Assembly (NCBI RefSeq): GCF_002797445.1
Contig: NZ_PGEP01000001.1
Coordinates: 3,720,501-3,784,500, forward strand
Length of the DNA: 64,000 bases
Direction of reading: 5' to 3'
Source of the DNA: Acidovorax sp. 69
GTDB taxonomy: Bacteria > Pseudomonadota > Gammaproteobacteria > Burkholderiales > Burkholderiaceae_C
Of this stretch, positions 8,787 through 18,535 are shown piece by piece. The position numbers and the translations under genes are program-made. Each line of letters starts with the position of its first letter. Within the stretch, counting starts at the first letter, position 1. The notes under the pieces were generated by a model, which was given only the letters and a program-made list of their open reading frames with translations, ran no database searches and was not told the origin of the DNA.

Positions 8787-10634
8787 TTAGCCCAACTGCT
8801 GATGCGCCCGCATCATCTGGTGGCGCTGCCAGTAGTGACCGACCACCGCGTTGAACGGGTCTTTTTCCTTCTTTAGGCCAGACAGTTTGATCTTGGTGGT
8901 CTTGGCGCCCAACATGCCCTTTTCAGGATGCGTGACGATGAGGGCATTGCCAAAACTGCTTTCCTTGAACTCCAGGGACTTGACGGCGTCCCAGAACACC
9001 GTGGTCTCATCGGCCGAGGTGCGAATACCTTCAATGCTCACCTCCACCGTGTCGGCGCCTTTGAGTGCAAACACCACGGGCGGAAAATACTGGAGCACCA
9101 GCGCACGCTCCTGATCATTGGCAGGCTCATAGCGGTAGGCCAGGCTGCGTTCATGGTCCTGCGCAAACTGCTGCTCGCGGGCACTCCATAGGCGCTGCTC
9201 GATGCCCTCGGCCGTCAGTATCTCCTGCGCCCAGGTGGCTGTCGGCACGCGCACGGCGATGGCACCGTAATCACGTGCCTTGAGCGCCATGCCCACATGG
9301 CGCAGGCGCTCGGGCATGGCCGGGTGCGAGTCAAAGGGATGTGGCACGTTGGCCGTTTTCATGGCGGCCAGAAAATCGTCCGACGTAGCGTATGACGCCA
9401 ACCCCTGGGCCACAAAACCCGCAATACCCAAGGTGTGGTCATGCCGTTGGTCGCGCCCAAACAGTTCATCCTCGATCTTGTGGCGATATTGGGCGTAGGC
9501 CGCAATCTTCACCAGCGACTGCGCAATGGCGGCCGGAGACACCAGCTTGGCCGCCATCCGATCGGCCTTGAACTCGCGCTCGCGGCTGTCGCGCGCCAGC
9601 GCGATCTCGAAGATGGTGCGGTACAGGTCCAGCAGCGGCGACACCACGGCCGTGAGACCGCCAGAGCGCATGGCGTAACGGTAGTGGTCAAACTGCACGA
9701 GCTTGGGGCCCAACCGGGCGCTGCGTTGCGTGTCGCCTCCGCGCAGGTGAGCCAACTCGTGGCCAAACACGGCATCCGCCTCGGCCTGGTCGAGGATGCG
9801 CAAAAGGGGCAGGCTCACAAAGAGCGTGCGGCCTGTGAGCGTCTGGTTGCCCACGGTCAGCGGGGCTTCCGTGACGAAGAAGTTGGCGTCAATGCCCGCA
9901 ACGATGTGCTGGGGCGGATCGGTTTTGAGGCGCTGGGCCATGTGGCGGATGCGCTTCCACAGCAGCGGAGCATCGGTCTCGGACACCAATTCACCCACGG
10001 CCTGGCTGTCCGACTGCACCCGCTTGAAGATACCCGCCACCGCCACCAGCACGCCGGCCGCTACGGCCAGCCCCACCACGATGATGAGTTTGGGTGAATA
10101 CTTGTGAAAGAACACTGCCGTCACCCAGAACGACAACCACACCGCCATACAGCCCTGCAGCACAAGGGCCGCAGCGCTGGCCACCGTGGTCAGGCGCCAG
10201 CCAGTGACGAAGCTCGCGTACTGCAGCGTGCGGTCGGCAAAGGCCAGGCCTGCCAGGCCCAGAACGGCCATCAACAACACGGCGCTGGCCACCAGGGTCT
10301 CCCGTGACACCTTGCGGGCCAGGTCGAACTGCCAGGCGTCAGAGAACCGATCGCACAGGGCCTCGCGGTAGTCCTGCGCCGCAGGGTCCGTGCTATTGCA
10401 GATGGCGGACGGGGGGTTATTGCGGTAGTAGTCCTTGCGCGCCTGCTTCTCGGCGGGCTGTGTGCCTTTTTCAGCATCGATGCGCTGGCCGATACCCTGG
10501 ACAAAGCGGGCATCCTGGTCACGCTGGGCGTAGCCCGCGAACACATAGGTCACCGCAGGGACCAGAAAAAGTGAGAGCAGCGCATACACAAAGACCTTGG
10601 CCAGGCCCACTCGCAAGGCAGATGGAAACGTCAT
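8787..10634 (-). CDS. M48 family membrane metallopeptidase (HtpX/Ste24-like)
   Basis: A 615-residue zinc peptidase anchored in the inner membrane. There is an N-terminal helix (about residues 12-33), a group of hydrophobic helices (about 115-215), and the catalytic HELAH at residues 292-296. The third zinc ligand Glu is probably in the REFKADR segment further on, as in M48 peptidases. The C-terminal 150 residues are a soluble extension not typical of HtpX. Start ATG 10634 (MTFPSALRV) was chosen because the helix follows directly. Divergent from valS. Likely role: membrane-protein quality control. Confidence 0.88.
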   Translation of the reverse strand: MTFPSALRVGLAKVFVYALLSLFLVPAVTYVFAGYAQRDQDARFVQGIGQRIDAEKGTQPAEKQARKDYYRNNPPSAICNSTDPAAQDYREALCDRFSDAWQFDLARKVSRETLVASAVLLMAVLGLAGLAFADRTLQYASFVTGWRLTTVASAAALVLQGCMAVWLSFWVTAVFFHKYSPKLIIVVGLAVAAGVLVAVAGIFKRVQSDSQAVGELVSETDAPLLWKRIRHMAQRLKTDPPQHIVAGIDANFFVTEAPLTVGNQTLTGRTLFVSLPLLRILDQAEADAVFGHELAHLRGGDTQRSARLGPKLVQFDHYRYAMRSGGLTAVVSPLLDLYRTIFEIALARDSREREFKADRMAAKLVSPAAIAQSLVKIAAYAQYRHKIEDELFGRDQRHDHTLGIAGFVAQGLASYATSDDFLAAMKTANVPHPFDSHPAMPERLRHVGMALKARDYGAIAVRVPTATWAQEILTAEGIEQRLWSAREQQFAQDHERSLAYRYEPANDQERALVLQYFPPVVFALKGADTVEVSIEGIRTSADETTVFWDAVKSLEFKESSFGNALIVTHPEKGMLGAKTTKIKLSGLKKEKDPFNAVVGHYWQRHQMMRAHQQLG

Positions 10635-11000
10635 GGGGTTCGGATGGCTGTTGTGGCCCCGCCAGCGGCACGCAAGGCACCAGGGCCGTGTTGTGTCCGC
10701 GTTGGCGCATGCCGTTGTTGTAGATGGCGATCCGGCGAACACAGATGGAGCCCGGTCCGCGTTGCCGCGTCCTCCTCGCTCCATGGGCCGCGATTATTGG
10801 TGCGCAAGGACGGGCTCGCCGAGGCACAAGGTAACCATTGGATAGAAGCGCCCGACAGACGGTCGTGCACGGGCCCACACGCTGGCGCCCAGGCTCGCAT
10901 GAACGCGATGGTGGCGCGGCCTCATGCTCCCTTAAAATGGCGGGTTCACCCTCTTGTCCGTCGATGTGCCCCAGCGGCTACATCCACCACTGCCACACCC
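10635..11000. other. Divergent spacer between M48 gene and valS
   Basis: 366 bp with no supported gene. The valS frame stays open through the region, but the translated sequence is compositionally noisy and unlike any ValS N-terminus. A TAAAAT element at about 10934-10939 is a candidate -10 for valS; no convincing operator was seen. Confidence 0.5.
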
Positions 11001-13898
11001 ATGAGCACGCCCCAACCACAACCTGGCCTCGAAAGCCTGTCCAAGTCCTTTGAACCTGCTGCGCTGGAAGCCCACTGGGGCCCCGAATGGGAAAAGCGCG
11101 GGTATGGCACTGCAGGCCACCGTGGCACGGGCCAGCCCAAGGCGGGCGAACCCGCCTTTTCCATCCAGCTGCCACCCCCCAACGTGACGGGCACGCTGCA
11201 CATGGGCCACGCATTCAACCAGACCATCATGGACAGCCTCACGCGCTACCACCGCATGAAGGGCTTCAATACGGTGTGGGTGCCGGGCACCGACCACGCG
11301 GGCATCGCCACGCAGATCGTGGTGGAGCGCCAACTGCAGGAACTTGGCATCAGCCGCTACGACATGGGCCCTACCCCGCCCGAGGCGCGCAAGAATTTTG
11401 TGAGCAAGGTGTGGGAGTGGAAGGAAAAGTCGGGGAACACCATCACCACGCAGATGCGCCGCATGGGCGACAGCGTGGACTGGAGCCGCGAATACTTCAC
11501 CATGGACGACAAGCTGTCCAAGGTGGTGACCGACACCTTCGTGAAGCTGTACGAGCAGGGCCTGATCTACCGCGGCAAGCGCCTGGTGAATTGGGACCCG
11601 AAGCTGCAGTCCGCCGTGTCCGACCTGGAAGTGGAGAGCGAAGAAAAAGACGGCTCGCTGTGGCACATCGCCTACCCATTGGCCGATGGATCGGGCAGCC
11701 TGACGGTGGCCACCACCCGCCCCGAGACCATGCTGGGCGACGTGGCGCTGATGGTGCACCCCGAGGACGCACGCTACACCCACCTCATCGGCAAGATGGT
11801 GAACCTGCCGCTGTGCGACCGCCAGATCCCCATCATTGCGGACGACTACGTGGACAAGGAATTCGGCACGGGCGTGGTCAAGGTGACCCCCGCGCACGAC
11901 CAGAACGACTACGCCGTGGGCCAGCGCCACAAGCTGCCGATGATTGTGGTGCTGACGCTGCAAGCCACCATCAACGAAAACGCGCCCGCCAAGTACCAGG
12001 GCATGGACCGCTTCGTGGCCCGCAAGGCCGTGGTGGCCGACCTCGAAGCCATGGGCGCGCTGGTCGAGGTGAAGAAGCACAAGCTCATGGTGCCGATCTG
12101 CACCCGCACCGGCCAGGTGATCGAGCCCATGCTGACCGACCAGTGGTTCGTGGCCATGAGCAAGGTGAGCGACCAGGACCCCACGGGCAAGAGCATCGCG
12201 CAAAAGGCCATCGACGCCGTGGCCAGCGGCGAAGTGACCTTTGTGCCCGAGAACTGGGTGAACACCTACAACCAGTGGATGAACAACATCCAGGACTGGT
12301 GCATCAGCCGCCAGCTGTGGTGGGGCCACCAGATTCCGGCGTGGTACGACGAAGACGGTAACGTGATCGTGGCCCGCGACGAAGCAGAGGCCCAGGCCAA
12401 GGCCCCGGGCAAGAAACTGCGCCGCGACGAGGACGTGCTGGACACCTGGTACTCGTCCGCGCTCGTGCCCTTCAGCACCATGGGCTGGCCCGAACAAGGC
12501 GATGCGCCCACCGACGACTTCAACCTGTACCTGCCCAGCAGCGTGCTGGTGACGGGCTACGACATCATCTTCTTCTGGGTCGCCCGGATGATCATGATGA
12601 CCACGCACTTCACAGGCCGGGTGCCGTTCAAGCACGTGTACATCCACGGCCTGGTGCGCGACGCGCAGGGCAAGAAGATGTCCAAGTCCGAAGGCAACGT
12701 GCTTGACCCGGTGGACCTGATCGACGGCATTGCGCTGGAGCCCCTGCTGGACAAGCGCACCACCGGCCTGCGCAAGCCGGAGACCGCGCCCACCGTGCGC
12801 AAGAACACGCAAAAGGAATTCCCCGAGGGCATTCCTGCCTACGGCGCCGATGCGCTGCGCTTCACCTTTGCCGCCCTGGCCAGCCTGGGGCGCAGCATCA
12901 ACTTCGACAGCAAGCGCTGCGAGGGCTACCGCAACTTCTGCAACAAGCTCTGGAACGCCAGCCGCTTCGTGCTGATGAACTGCGAAGGCCAGGACTGTGG
13001 CCTGATGGAGCACACCAAGGCCGATTGCGCGCCCGGTGGCAAGGCGCATGGCTACATGGCGTTCAGCCAGGCCGACCGCTGGATCATGTCGCTGCTTCAA
13101 AAAACCGAGGCCGAGGTGGCCAAGGGCTTTGCCGAATACCGCCTGGACAACGTGGCCAACACGATCTATGACTTTGTCTGGAACGAGTACTGCGACTGGT
13201 ACCTGGAAATCGCCAAGGTGCAGATCCAGAACGGCACCGAAGCACAGCAACGCGCCACGCGCCGCACGCTGATCCGCGTGCTGGAAGCCATCTTGCGGCT
13301 GGCACACCCCATCATCCCGTTCATCACCGAAGCCCTGTGGCAAACCGTGGCGCCTGTGGCGGGTCTGAAGGGCGAATCGGTCAGCATCGTCCGCTACCCC
13401 GAGGCCCAGCCCGAAAAGATCGACGAGGCCGCTATCGCGCACATGGGCCGTGTGAAGGGCCTTGTGGACGCCTGCCGCGCTCTGCGCGGCGAGATGAACG
13501 TCTCGCCCTCCACCCGCCTGCCGTTGTACGTGGTCGGTGACACCGACTTCATGCGTGGCGTAGCCCCTGTGCTGCAGGCGCTGGCCAAGCTCAGCGAAGT
13601 CAAGGTGTTTGACGAAGACGCCGCCTGGGCCGCCGCCGCGCAGGCCTCACCCGTGGCGGTGGTGGGCGACGCCCGCATGTGCCTCTACATGGAGATTGAC
13701 GTAGCGGCAGAGAAGGTGCGCCTGTCCAAGGAAATCACCCGCATCGAGGGCGAAGTCACCAAGGCCAACACCAAGCTCGGCAACGAAGCTTTTGTGGCCA
13801 AGGCCCCGCCTGCCGTGATCGATCAGGAGAAAAAGCGCATTGCCGACTTTGGCGCCACTTTGGGTCGATTGCGCGATCAGCTGACACGCCTGGGCTGA
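11001..13898 (+). CDS. valS: Valyl-tRNA synthetase
   Basis: Charges tRNA-Val; class I aminoacyl-tRNA synthetase, 965 residues, normal for the family. HIGH-type motif [13 protein letters not shown] at about residues 58-70, KMSKS at 559-563, the editing (CP1) domain between them, an anticodon-binding helical domain ([10 protein letters not shown]...) and a C-terminal coiled coil ([14 protein letters not shown]) that binds the tRNA elbow. ATG 11001 starts [17 protein letters not shown], just before the conserved FEPAALE. Followed by a probable terminator and galU. Confidence 0.97.
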   Translation: MSTPQPQPGLESLSKSFEPAALEAHWGPEWEKRGYGTAGHRGTGQPKAGEPAFSIQLPPPNVTGTLHMGHAFNQTIMDSLTRYHRMKGFNTVWVPGTDHAGIATQIVVERQLQELGISRYDMGPTPPEARKNFVSKVWEWKEKSGNTITTQMRRMGDSVDWSREYFTMDDKLSKVVTDTFVKLYEQGLIYRGKRLVNWDPKLQSAVSDLEVESEEKDGSLWHIAYPLADGSGSLTVATTRPETMLGDVALMVHPEDARYTHLIGKMVNLPLCDRQIPIIADDYVDKEFGTGVVKVTPAHDQNDYAVGQRHKLPMIVVLTLQATINENAPAKYQGMDRFVARKAVVADLEAMGALVEVKKHKLMVPICTRTGQVIEPMLTDQWFVAMSKVSDQDPTGKSIAQKAIDAVASGEVTFVPENWVNTYNQWMNNIQDWCISRQLWWGHQIPAWYDEDGNVIVARDEAEAQAKAPGKKLRRDEDVLDTWYSSALVPFSTMGWPEQGDAPTDDFNLYLPSSVLVTGYDIIFFWVARMIMMTTHFTGRVPFKHVYIHGLVRDAQGKKMSKSEGNVLDPVDLIDGIALEPLLDKRTTGLRKPETAPTVRKNTQKEFPEGIPAYGADALRFTFAALASLGRSINFDSKRCEGYRNFCNKLWNASRFVLMNCEGQDCGLMEHTKADCAPGGKAHGYMAFSQADRWIMSLLQKTEAEVAKGFAEYRLDNVANTIYDFVWNEYCDWYLEIAKVQIQNGTEAQQRATRRTLIRVLEAILRLAHPIIPFITEALWQTVAPVAGLKGESVSIVRYPEAQPEKIDEAAIAHMGRVKGLVDACRALRGEMNVSPSTRLPLYVVGDTDFMRGVAPVLQALAKLSEVKVFDEDAAWAAAAQASPVAVVGDARMCLYMEIDVAAEKVRLSKEITRIEGEVTKANTKLGNEAFVAKAPPAVIDQEKKRIADFGATLGRLRDQLTRLG

Positions 13899-13929
13899 AA
13901 CCCACGCAATACTGACCGTTGCACGAAAC

Positions 13930-13959
13930 ACGGGGTCGGCCTCTATCACCGGCCCCGTT
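13930..13959 (+). terminator. Probable terminator after valS
   Basis: ACGGGGTCGG (13930-13939) can pair with CCGGCCCCGT (13949-13958, one G-T pair), followed by TTC only. A strong stem but a short T-tract, so termination is likely but not certain. Confidence 0.5.
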
Positions 13960-13998
13960 TCACGCTGGCACTCGACACGCATTGACTGAAGGAGCCCC

Positions 13999-14886
13999 AT
14001 GACTGTTGCCACCACCGTCCGCAAAGCCGTTTTCCCCGTCGCCGGCCTCGGCACACGCTTTCTTCCCGCCACCAAAGCATCGCCCAAGGAAATGCTGCCT
14101 GTGGTGGACAAACCGTTGATCCAATACGCCGTAGAAGAGGCCTATGCCGCAGGCATCCGCCACATGATTTTTGTGACGGGTCGCAGCAAGCGCGCCATTG
14201 AAGACCATTTCGACACCGCCTACGAGCTGGAGGCCGAACTGGAGGCGGCAGGCAAGAAAGAGCTGCTGGAGCTGGTCCGCTCCATTCAGCCCGACGACAT
14301 GGATTGCGCCTTTGTGCGCCAGCCCCGCTCGCTCGGTCTGGGCCATGCCGTGCTGTGCGCCGAACCGCTGGTCGGCAAAGAGCCCTTTGCCGTCTTGCTG
14401 GCCGATGACCTGATGGTGGGGCCTGCCAACGGAGAACCCGTGCTCAAGCAGATGGTGACCGCCTTTCGCCAACAAGGCCGCTCGGTGATCGCCGTGCAGG
14501 AAGTCCCCGAAGACCAGGTGCACCGCTACGGCATCGTGGCAGGCGAGCCCGCCGGTGGCCCGCTGATCCGCATTGACCGCATTGTGGAAAAGCCCAAAGC
14601 CGACGTCGCCCCATCGCGCATGGGTGTGGCGGGCCGCTACATCCTCACGCCCGGTGTCTTTGACGAGATCCGCCATCAGCAACGCGGCGTGGGCGGCGAA
14701 ATCCAGCTCACCGATGGCATCGCCCGCCTGATGCAGAACGAGGCCGTGTACGCTTTTCAGTATCAGGGCAAGCGCTACGACTGCGGCAGCAAGGAAGGTT
14801 TTCTGGAGGCGACCGTAGAGTTGGCCTTGCAGCACCCACAAGTGGGCAAACACTTCCGCGAATACCTGAAGACCTTGGCGCTGTAA
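13999..14886 (+). CDS. galU: UTP--glucose-1-phosphate uridylyltransferase
   Basis: Makes UDP-glucose from UTP and glucose-1-phosphate for cell-surface polysaccharide and nucleotide-sugar pathways. The 295 residues contain the nucleotidyltransferase signature [20 protein letters not shown] (residues 10-29), the VEKPKA segment that binds glucose-1-phosphate, and the C-terminal [12 protein letters not shown] motif. ATG 13999 follows GAAGGAG. Single-gene unit ended by the hairpin repeat at 14912-14962. Confidence 0.97.
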   Translation: MTVATTVRKAVFPVAGLGTRFLPATKASPKEMLPVVDKPLIQYAVEEAYAAGIRHMIFVTGRSKRAIEDHFDTAYELEAELEAAGKKELLELVRSIQPDDMDCAFVRQPRSLGLGHAVLCAEPLVGKEPFAVLLADDLMVGPANGEPVLKQMVTAFRQQGRSVIAVQEVPEDQVHRYGIVAGEPAGGPLIRIDRIVEKPKADVAPSRMGVAGRYILTPGVFDEIRHQQRGVGGEIQLTDGIARLMQNEAVYAFQYQGKRYDCGSKEGFLEATVELALQHPQVGKHFREYLKTLAL

Positions 14887-14911
14887 CCCACGGTGTGTTC
14901 ACACCGCTTCA

Positions 14912-14962
14912 ATTTTGATAGCTGCCAGCGCTTATCTAGAAAGCGCTGGCAGCTATTTTTAT
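14912..14962. repeat. Intergenic hairpin-repeat copy, perfect 16-bp stem
   Basis: ATAGCTGCCAGCGCTT (14918-14933) and AAGCGCTGGCAGCTAT (14941-14956) form a perfect 16-bp stem with a 7-nt loop, flanked by TTTTG on the left and a T run on the right. Best-preserved copy of the family in this window. It sits between the convergent galU and tusA-like genes, where it could terminate both transcripts. Confidence 0.85.
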
Positions 14963-14970
14963 GGCTATTT

Positions 14971-15198
14971 CTACCTGCGGCGCAGGATGTGGATGAACTC
15001 TTCACCCACGGTCTGCTGCTCCACAAGCTCATTGCCTGTTTGCTTGGCAAACGCCTGAAAGTCGCGCAGCGACCCTTTGTCTGTGGCAACCACCTTGAGC
15101 AACTGCCCGCTGGCCATGTCGGCCAAGGCCTTCTTGGCCTTGAGAATGGGCAAAGGGCAGTTCAGGCCCCGGGTATCGATTTCTTTGTGAGCATCCAT
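14971..15198 (-). CDS. TusA/SirA-family sulfur-carrier protein
   Basis: A 75-residue small cytosolic protein with the family hallmark RGLNCPLPILKAKKAL: Cys14 in the CPxP motif is the persulfide-carrying residue. Members relay sulfur for tRNA thiolation, molybdenum cofactor or sulfur oxidation. It lies 5 bp downstream of the NUDIX gene and is probably co-transcribed with it. Which sulfur pathway it serves cannot be read from the sequence; the nearby cysM may be coincidental. Confidence 0.9.
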   Translation of the reverse strand: MDAHKEIDTRGLNCPLPILKAKKALADMASGQLLKVVATDKGSLRDFQAFAKQTGNELVEQQTVGEEFIHILRRR

Positions 15199-15203
15199 GG
15201 TCG

Positions 15204-15773
15204 TCAGTCCTTTGGCGGCAGGTCGTCCAGCCCGCGGCGCCGTTCCGCATTTTCCTCAGCGGTAAAAAACACAGGCTCATGCCCCCGGGTGCGCAACCAG
15301 TCTGCGAGCGCATACCCGGTGCCCGCTGGCCAGCATTTGAGGTCTGCGAGATCGTACAGCCGGTAGTCCACCAGTTCGGGCGACAGGCGCACATCACCCT
15401 CGGCCACGACATGGTAGGCAATGATGACCTGATTCATGCGCAAAAACTCGTACGCCCCCACCAAGGTGGCGGAAAGCACGTCCAGGTTGGTCTCTTCCTT
15501 CACCTCGCGCGCAATGCCCTCCTGGGGCGACTCGCCCGCCTCCATGAAGCCCGTGATCAGCGCAAACATCTTGCCCGGCCAGGCGGCATTGCGGGCCAAC
15601 AGCACCTTGCCGCCAATCTCCACAATCGCCGCCAGCACGGGCGTGGGGTTGTTCCAGTGTGTCCAGCCACAGGCGGGGCAACGCAAGCGCTCTTTGTCGC
15701 CGCCATCTTCTGCCAAGGTAATGGGCTGCAAAGAGGTTCCGCAATGGGTGCAGTGTCGGGCTTCGTAGTGCAT
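15204..15773 (-). CDS. NUDIX hydrolase with N-terminal zinc ribbon
   Basis: A 189-residue pyrophosphohydrolase. A zinc ribbon is formed by Cys8-x2-Cys11 and Cys32-x2-Cys35. It is followed by the Nudix box (G75 to about residue 97: GFMEAGE...REVKEET), which matches the GX5EX7REUXEEXGU consensus except that the last Gly is replaced (EETNL). The layout resembles the C-terminal half of NADH pyrophosphatases, but the NudC-specific SQPWPFPxS motif is absent, so substrate is open. ATG 15773 lies right beside a repeat copy at 15781. It heads a two-gene unit with the TusA-like gene. Confidence 0.87.
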   Translation of the reverse strand: MHYEARHCTHCGTSLQPITLAEDGGDKERLRCPACGWTHWNNPTPVLAAIVEIGGKVLLARNAAWPGKMFALITGFMEAGESPQEGIAREVKEETNLDVLSATLVGAYEFLRMNQVIIAYHVVAEGDVRLSPELVDYRLYDLADLKCWPAGTGYALADWLRTRGHEPVFFTAEENAERRRGLDDLPPKD

Positions 15774-15780
15774 ATACTAT

Positions 15781-15825
15781 TATTTTGATAGCTGCCGGCG
15801 CTTATTCATCAAGCGCCAGCACCCA
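15781..15825. repeat. Intergenic hairpin-repeat copy
   Basis: TATTTTGATAGCTGCCGGCGCTT, a short loop, then AAGCGCCAGCACC. The core GGCGCTT/AAGCGCC pairs perfectly; the outer arm is degenerate. It lies between the cysM end and the NUDIX start, both minus strand, so it could end the cysM transcript. Confidence 0.7.
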
Positions 15826-15862
15826 GTTTCATCAAAAAAACGTGCCGAGCAGGCACTTCGCG

Positions 15863-16765
15863 TCAGGCGGGGAAAACGCCGGTGGACAGGTACCGGTCAC
15901 CCCGGTCGCACACGATGAAAACAACGGTGGCATTGCTGTCGCGCGCTGCAATCTGTTGCGCCACCCAGCAGGCGCCAGCCGCAGAGATGCCTGCGAAGAT
16001 GCCCTCTTCTCGCGCCAGGCGGCGGCACATGTCTTCGGCGTTGTCCTGGCTCACGTAGACCAGTTCGTCTACCGTGCTCGCGTCATAAATCTTGGGCAGG
16101 TACTCCTGCGGCCACTTGCGGATACCCGGAATACGCGAACCTTCTTCGGGTTGCGCTCCAATGATCTGAATCGCCGGGTTCTTTTCTTTCAGGAAACGCG
16201 ACACCCCGGTGATGGTGCCCGTGGTGCCCATGGCGCTCACAAAATGGGTGATGCGCCCGCCGGTTTGCTCCCAAATTTCGGGGCCCGTGGTTTCGTAGTG
16301 GATACGCGGGTTGTCGGGGTTGGCAAACTGATCCAGCACCTTGCCCTCGCCGCGTTTTTGCATGGCTTCTGCCAGGTCGCGCGCATGTTCCATGCCGCCG
16401 CTCTTGGGCGTCAGCACCAGCTCCGCCCCAAAAGCCTTCATGGTCTGCGCGCGTTCAATCGACAGGTCTTCTGGCATCACCAGCACCATGCGGTAGCCCT
16501 TGATGGCCGCCGCCATGGCCAGCGCAATCCCCGTGTTGCCCGAGGTGGCCTCGATCAAGGTGTCGCCAGGGCGGATGTCGCCCCGCTCCTCCGCCCGACG
16601 GATCATCGACAGTGCAGGCCTGTCTTTCACCGACCCCGCAGGATTGTTGCCCTCCAGCTTGCCCAGTACCACATTGCCCCGCGCCGTGTTGTCCTTGGCC
16701 CCAATGCGCTGAAGCGCCACCAGCGGTGTGTGCCCTACCGCGTCTTCAATCGTCGGATATTTCAT
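15863..16765 (-). CDS. cysM: Cysteine synthase B (O-acetylserine sulfhydrylase)
   Basis: PLP enzyme making cysteine from O-acetylserine and sulfide or thiosulfate. The 300 residues show EGNNPAGSVKDRPA with the PLP Lys at about residue 48, SGNTG, which binds the substrate carboxylate, and GTTGTITGVSRFL, which holds PLP phosphate. The short length and NNPAGSVKDR favour CysM over CysK. ATG 16765 (MKYPTIEDAVG) matches CysM N-termini. Divergent from tRNA-Leu with only 39 bp between. Confidence 0.95.
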   Translation of the reverse strand: MKYPTIEDAVGHTPLVALQRIGAKDNTARGNVVLGKLEGNNPAGSVKDRPALSMIRRAEERGDIRPGDTLIEATSGNTGIALAMAAAIKGYRMVLVMPEDLSIERAQTMKAFGAELVLTPKSGGMEHARDLAEAMQKRGEGKVLDQFANPDNPRIHYETTGPEIWEQTGGRITHFVSAMGTTGTITGVSRFLKEKNPAIQIIGAQPEEGSRIPGIRKWPQEYLPKIYDASTVDELVYVSQDNAEDMCRRLAREEGIFAGISAAGACWVAQQIAARDSNATVVFIVCDRGDRYLSTGVFPA

Positions 16766-16804
16766 ACGCCCTACTGTGCCATAATTCGGGGCTTCACATA
16801 TTCT

Positions 16805-16889
16805 GCCCGGGTGGTGAAATTGGTAGACGCAGGGGACTCAAAATCCCCCGCCGCAAGGCGTGCCGGTTCGATTCCGGCCCCGGGCACCA
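16805..16889 (+). tRNA. tRNA-Leu (anticodon CAA)
   Basis: GCCCGGG (16805-16811) pairs with CCCGGGC (16879-16885) as acceptor stem, followed by an encoded ACCA. The anticodon loop CTCAAAA gives CAA (reads UUG), and the D-loop TGGTAGAC, a long variable arm and the TTCGATTC T-loop identify leucine tRNA. Its 3' end is a classic integration target, and an integrase gene lies 177 bp downstream in the same direction. Confidence 0.96.
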
Positions 16890-16921
16890 TCTAATGCTGT
16901 CAGATAGCATCAAGACGGATC

Positions 16922-16958
16922 AAACCCGCTACATCTCATAGGTGTAGCGGGTTTTTCT
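16922..16958 (+). terminator. Terminator after tRNA-Leu
   Basis: AAACCCGCTACA (16922-16933) pairs perfectly with TGTAGCGGGTTT (16943-16954), with T-rich sequence after the stem. A strong intrinsic terminator for the tRNA transcript. Confidence 0.85.
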
Positions 16959-16987
16959 TTGCCTCATGCCGCCTCACTAACTACCAT

Positions 16988-17052
16988 GACATACCGTCAA
17001 AAAGACGGTATCTCTGACGGTATGTCCAGATACCGCCAACCGACATACCGTC
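16988..17052. repeat. Cluster of inverted and direct GACATACCGTC repeats
   Basis: Perfect 11-mers GACATACCGTC at 16988-16998 and 17042-17052, the exact inverse GACGGTATGTC at 17016-17026, plus partial copies GACGGTAT (17004-17011) and GATACCGCC (17029-17037). Five related sites in 65 bp sit between tRNA-Leu and the integrase start. They are probably arm-type integrase or excisionase binding sites, or an operator controlling the integrase. Confidence 0.8.
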
Positions 17053-17065
17053 AGCGGAGGGATTC

Positions 17066-17914
17066 ATGGCCCTCACAGACACATTCACCAAAAACACGAA
17101 GCATAGTGGCAAGTCTGGAGGCGATAAGAACACTGACGGTGGGGGCATGTATCTATTGGTCAATGCAGGCGGAAAGTATTGGCGAATGGACTACCGCTTT
17201 GCCGACAAACGAAAGACGCTGGCGCTGGGTGTGTACCCCGAAGTCTCGCTGGCCAAAGCGCGGCAACGACGAGAGAAGGCAGGCGAGCTGCTGGCAGATG
17301 GGATCGACCCCAGCACCGCCAAACGCGAGGAAAAGCAAGCCAAGGCGGATGCGGCGACACACACCTTTGTACTAGTAGCACGCGAATGGCTGGCCAAGAC
17401 AGCAGCAGAACGCGCAGACGCCACGCAAAACAAAATCACCTCATGGCTTGAAAAGGACGTGATCCCCTTCATTGGCGTCATGCCCATATCGGCCATCGGA
17501 CCGCGCGACGTGCTGGCTGCGCTGCGCAAGATGGAGGCGCGCGGTGCCCTCGACAGGGTGCACCGGGTCAAACAGGTGACCGGGCAGGTGTTTCGGTATG
17601 GCGCCCGTCCCCTCGAAGGAGTTGCGAACGCTCGATGGCGAGAACCCGGCCGCCTGGCCCAGCAGCTCGGCCGCGCCCACCTCGTCCTGCACAACGATGC
17701 CCGTCTTGTCGCGCACGCCCTCGTCCCCGTAGCGCAGGGCCTTGAGCGGCCCGCGCGCCACGCTGGGCGCCATGGTCTCTCGCAAGGTGGTGAAGCACAT
17801 TGGCGACTCACTGGTCAAGGCAATGGAGCTGGCTTTGTCGGCGGGTGGGCGCGATGGTCCAAGCCCCGCCACCAGTCCGCCTTGCGTGATAGTGTTCGAG
17901 AAACTATTCACTAG
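17066..17914 (+). pseudogene. Truncated tyrosine-recombinase integrase (DUF4102 type)
   Basis: The first roughly 179 residues are a typical P4-like island integrase. They comprise the DUF4102 N-terminal DNA-binding domain (TDGGGMYLLVN...YWRMDYRFADKRKTLALG...GVYPEVSLAKARQRREKA) and the core-binding SAM-like domain ending RVHRVKQVTGQVFRYG. After about 17600 the reading frame continues into unrelated sequence for about 100 residues, and the catalytic domain with its R-HxxR-Y residues is missing. The protein therefore cannot recombine DNA. ATG 17066 follows GCGGAGG. It is the relic of an element that entered at tRNA-Leu; the 3' end was replaced by the fragment described next. Confidence 0.85.
17605..17880 (-). 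pseudogene. Fragment resembling the tail of a phage large polyvalent protein
   Basis: Read on the minus strand, this stretch encodes APSVARGPLKALRYGDEGVR, then DKTGIVVQDEVGAAELLGQA and GFSPSSVRNSFEG. The pattern recalls the C-terminal region of PLxRFA-type large polyvalent proteins of phages and mobile elements (RGPLKAxRYxxEGxxxxxG...GFxPxxV). It stops abruptly at the integrase junction and has no plausible start, so it looks like a gene remnant in inverted orientation. The family match is from memory of the pattern and is tentative. Confidence 0.45.
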
Positions 17915-17924
17915 AGATGCAGCC

Positions 17925-18053
17925 ATGGTCACGCAACCAAAACACCCAGACAAGGACCAAGACCATGATCCGAAGCCAGAGGCTATTGATGCGCCAGCAG
18001 ATGCGCCGCCGGTCGAGCTGCCGGGCAGCCCCGTGGATGAGCCGAATGCTTGA
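17925..18053 (+). CDS. Possible 42-residue acidic, proline-rich peptide
   Basis: ATG 17925 opens a short frame whose product starts MVTQPKHPDKDQDHDPKPEA and continues with Ala/Pro/Asp-rich sequence to PVDEPNA. AT-rich sequence before it (AAACTATTCACTAGAG) could hold a promoter, but no good ribosome-binding site is evident. No family recognised; it may be spurious or a leftover of the integrated element. Confidence 0.2.
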   Translation: MVTQPKHPDKDQDHDPKPEAIDAPADAPPVELPGSPVDEPNA

Positions 18054-18111
18054 GGGTTGGCTGGGCAGTGCGCACGGCCCGTGCACCCGGCCCGTGCACC
18101 CGGATTTTTAG

Positions 18112-18160
18112 GCCAAATTGGCCTCTAGCGCTTTATAGATAAGCGCTAGCAGCTATGAAA
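18112..18160. repeat. Intergenic hairpin-repeat copy plus tandem CCCGTGCACCCGG
   Basis: CTAGCGCTT (18125-18133) and AAGCGCTAG (18141-18149) form a perfect 9-bp stem, followed by CAGCTATGAAA and preceded by AAATTGGCCT, as in the copy at 41941. Just upstream, at about 18079-18104, CCCGTGCACCCGG occurs twice in tandem, a separate small repeat. Confidence 0.8.
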
Positions 18161-18239
18161 TGCAAGGCATTCATGGCCACTGACTAGCACACTGACACGC
18201 CTTGCAGCATCGCACTTTGCAGGTGGCATCACCCTTCTC

Positions 18240-18449
18240 TCAATCCTCGAGAACCACCCCCAGTGCAGCGAGCTTCTCGGCATACGCATCCCTGCGCTTC
18301 GCTGCTTTGGCGGCCGTATCGACCGCAGTCTGGATGGCCTTGGGGCCCTTGGCGGCAACGGTTTTGATCAGCCCTTGCTTGTGGGCGGCATCGGCCTGTG
18401 CCCTTTTGAACGTGGCGATCAGTTCGGCATGGGCAACGGGTTGATTCAC
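18240..18449 (-). CDS. Small hypothetical helical protein
   Basis: A 69-residue Ala/Lys-rich, probably all-helical protein (MNQPVAHAELIATFKRAQAD... ending ALGVVLED). GTG 18449 is favoured because AGAAAGG sits 5 bp upstream; GTG and TTG codons a little further up are alternatives. It lies between the wrecked integrative element and the polyene cluster, about 70 bp beyond the end of the latter. No family recognised; the regular heptad-like spacing and a proper ribosome-binding site make it more likely real than chance. Confidence 0.5.
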   Translation of the reverse strand: MNQPVAHAELIATFKRAQADAAHKQGLIKTVAAKGPKAIQTAVDTAAKAAKRRDAYAEKLAALGVVLED

Positions 18450-18535
18450 AAGCACCTTTCTTTTCAAGATTACTATTCTCTGCGGGGCATGCGGATGCGC
18501 TCTACCGGGCAGACGTCAATCCGCCCGCAGGCAGA

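Noticed and set aside
10932..13442. 836-codon minus-strand open frame opposite valS
   Set aside because: His/Val/Leu-rich product typical of an antisense shadow; valS on the plus strand is unmistakable.
17925..18053. Antitoxin or regulator gene in the integrative element remnant
   Set aside because: The 42-residue product has no helix-turn-helix or partner toxin gene; listed only as a weak possible peptide.
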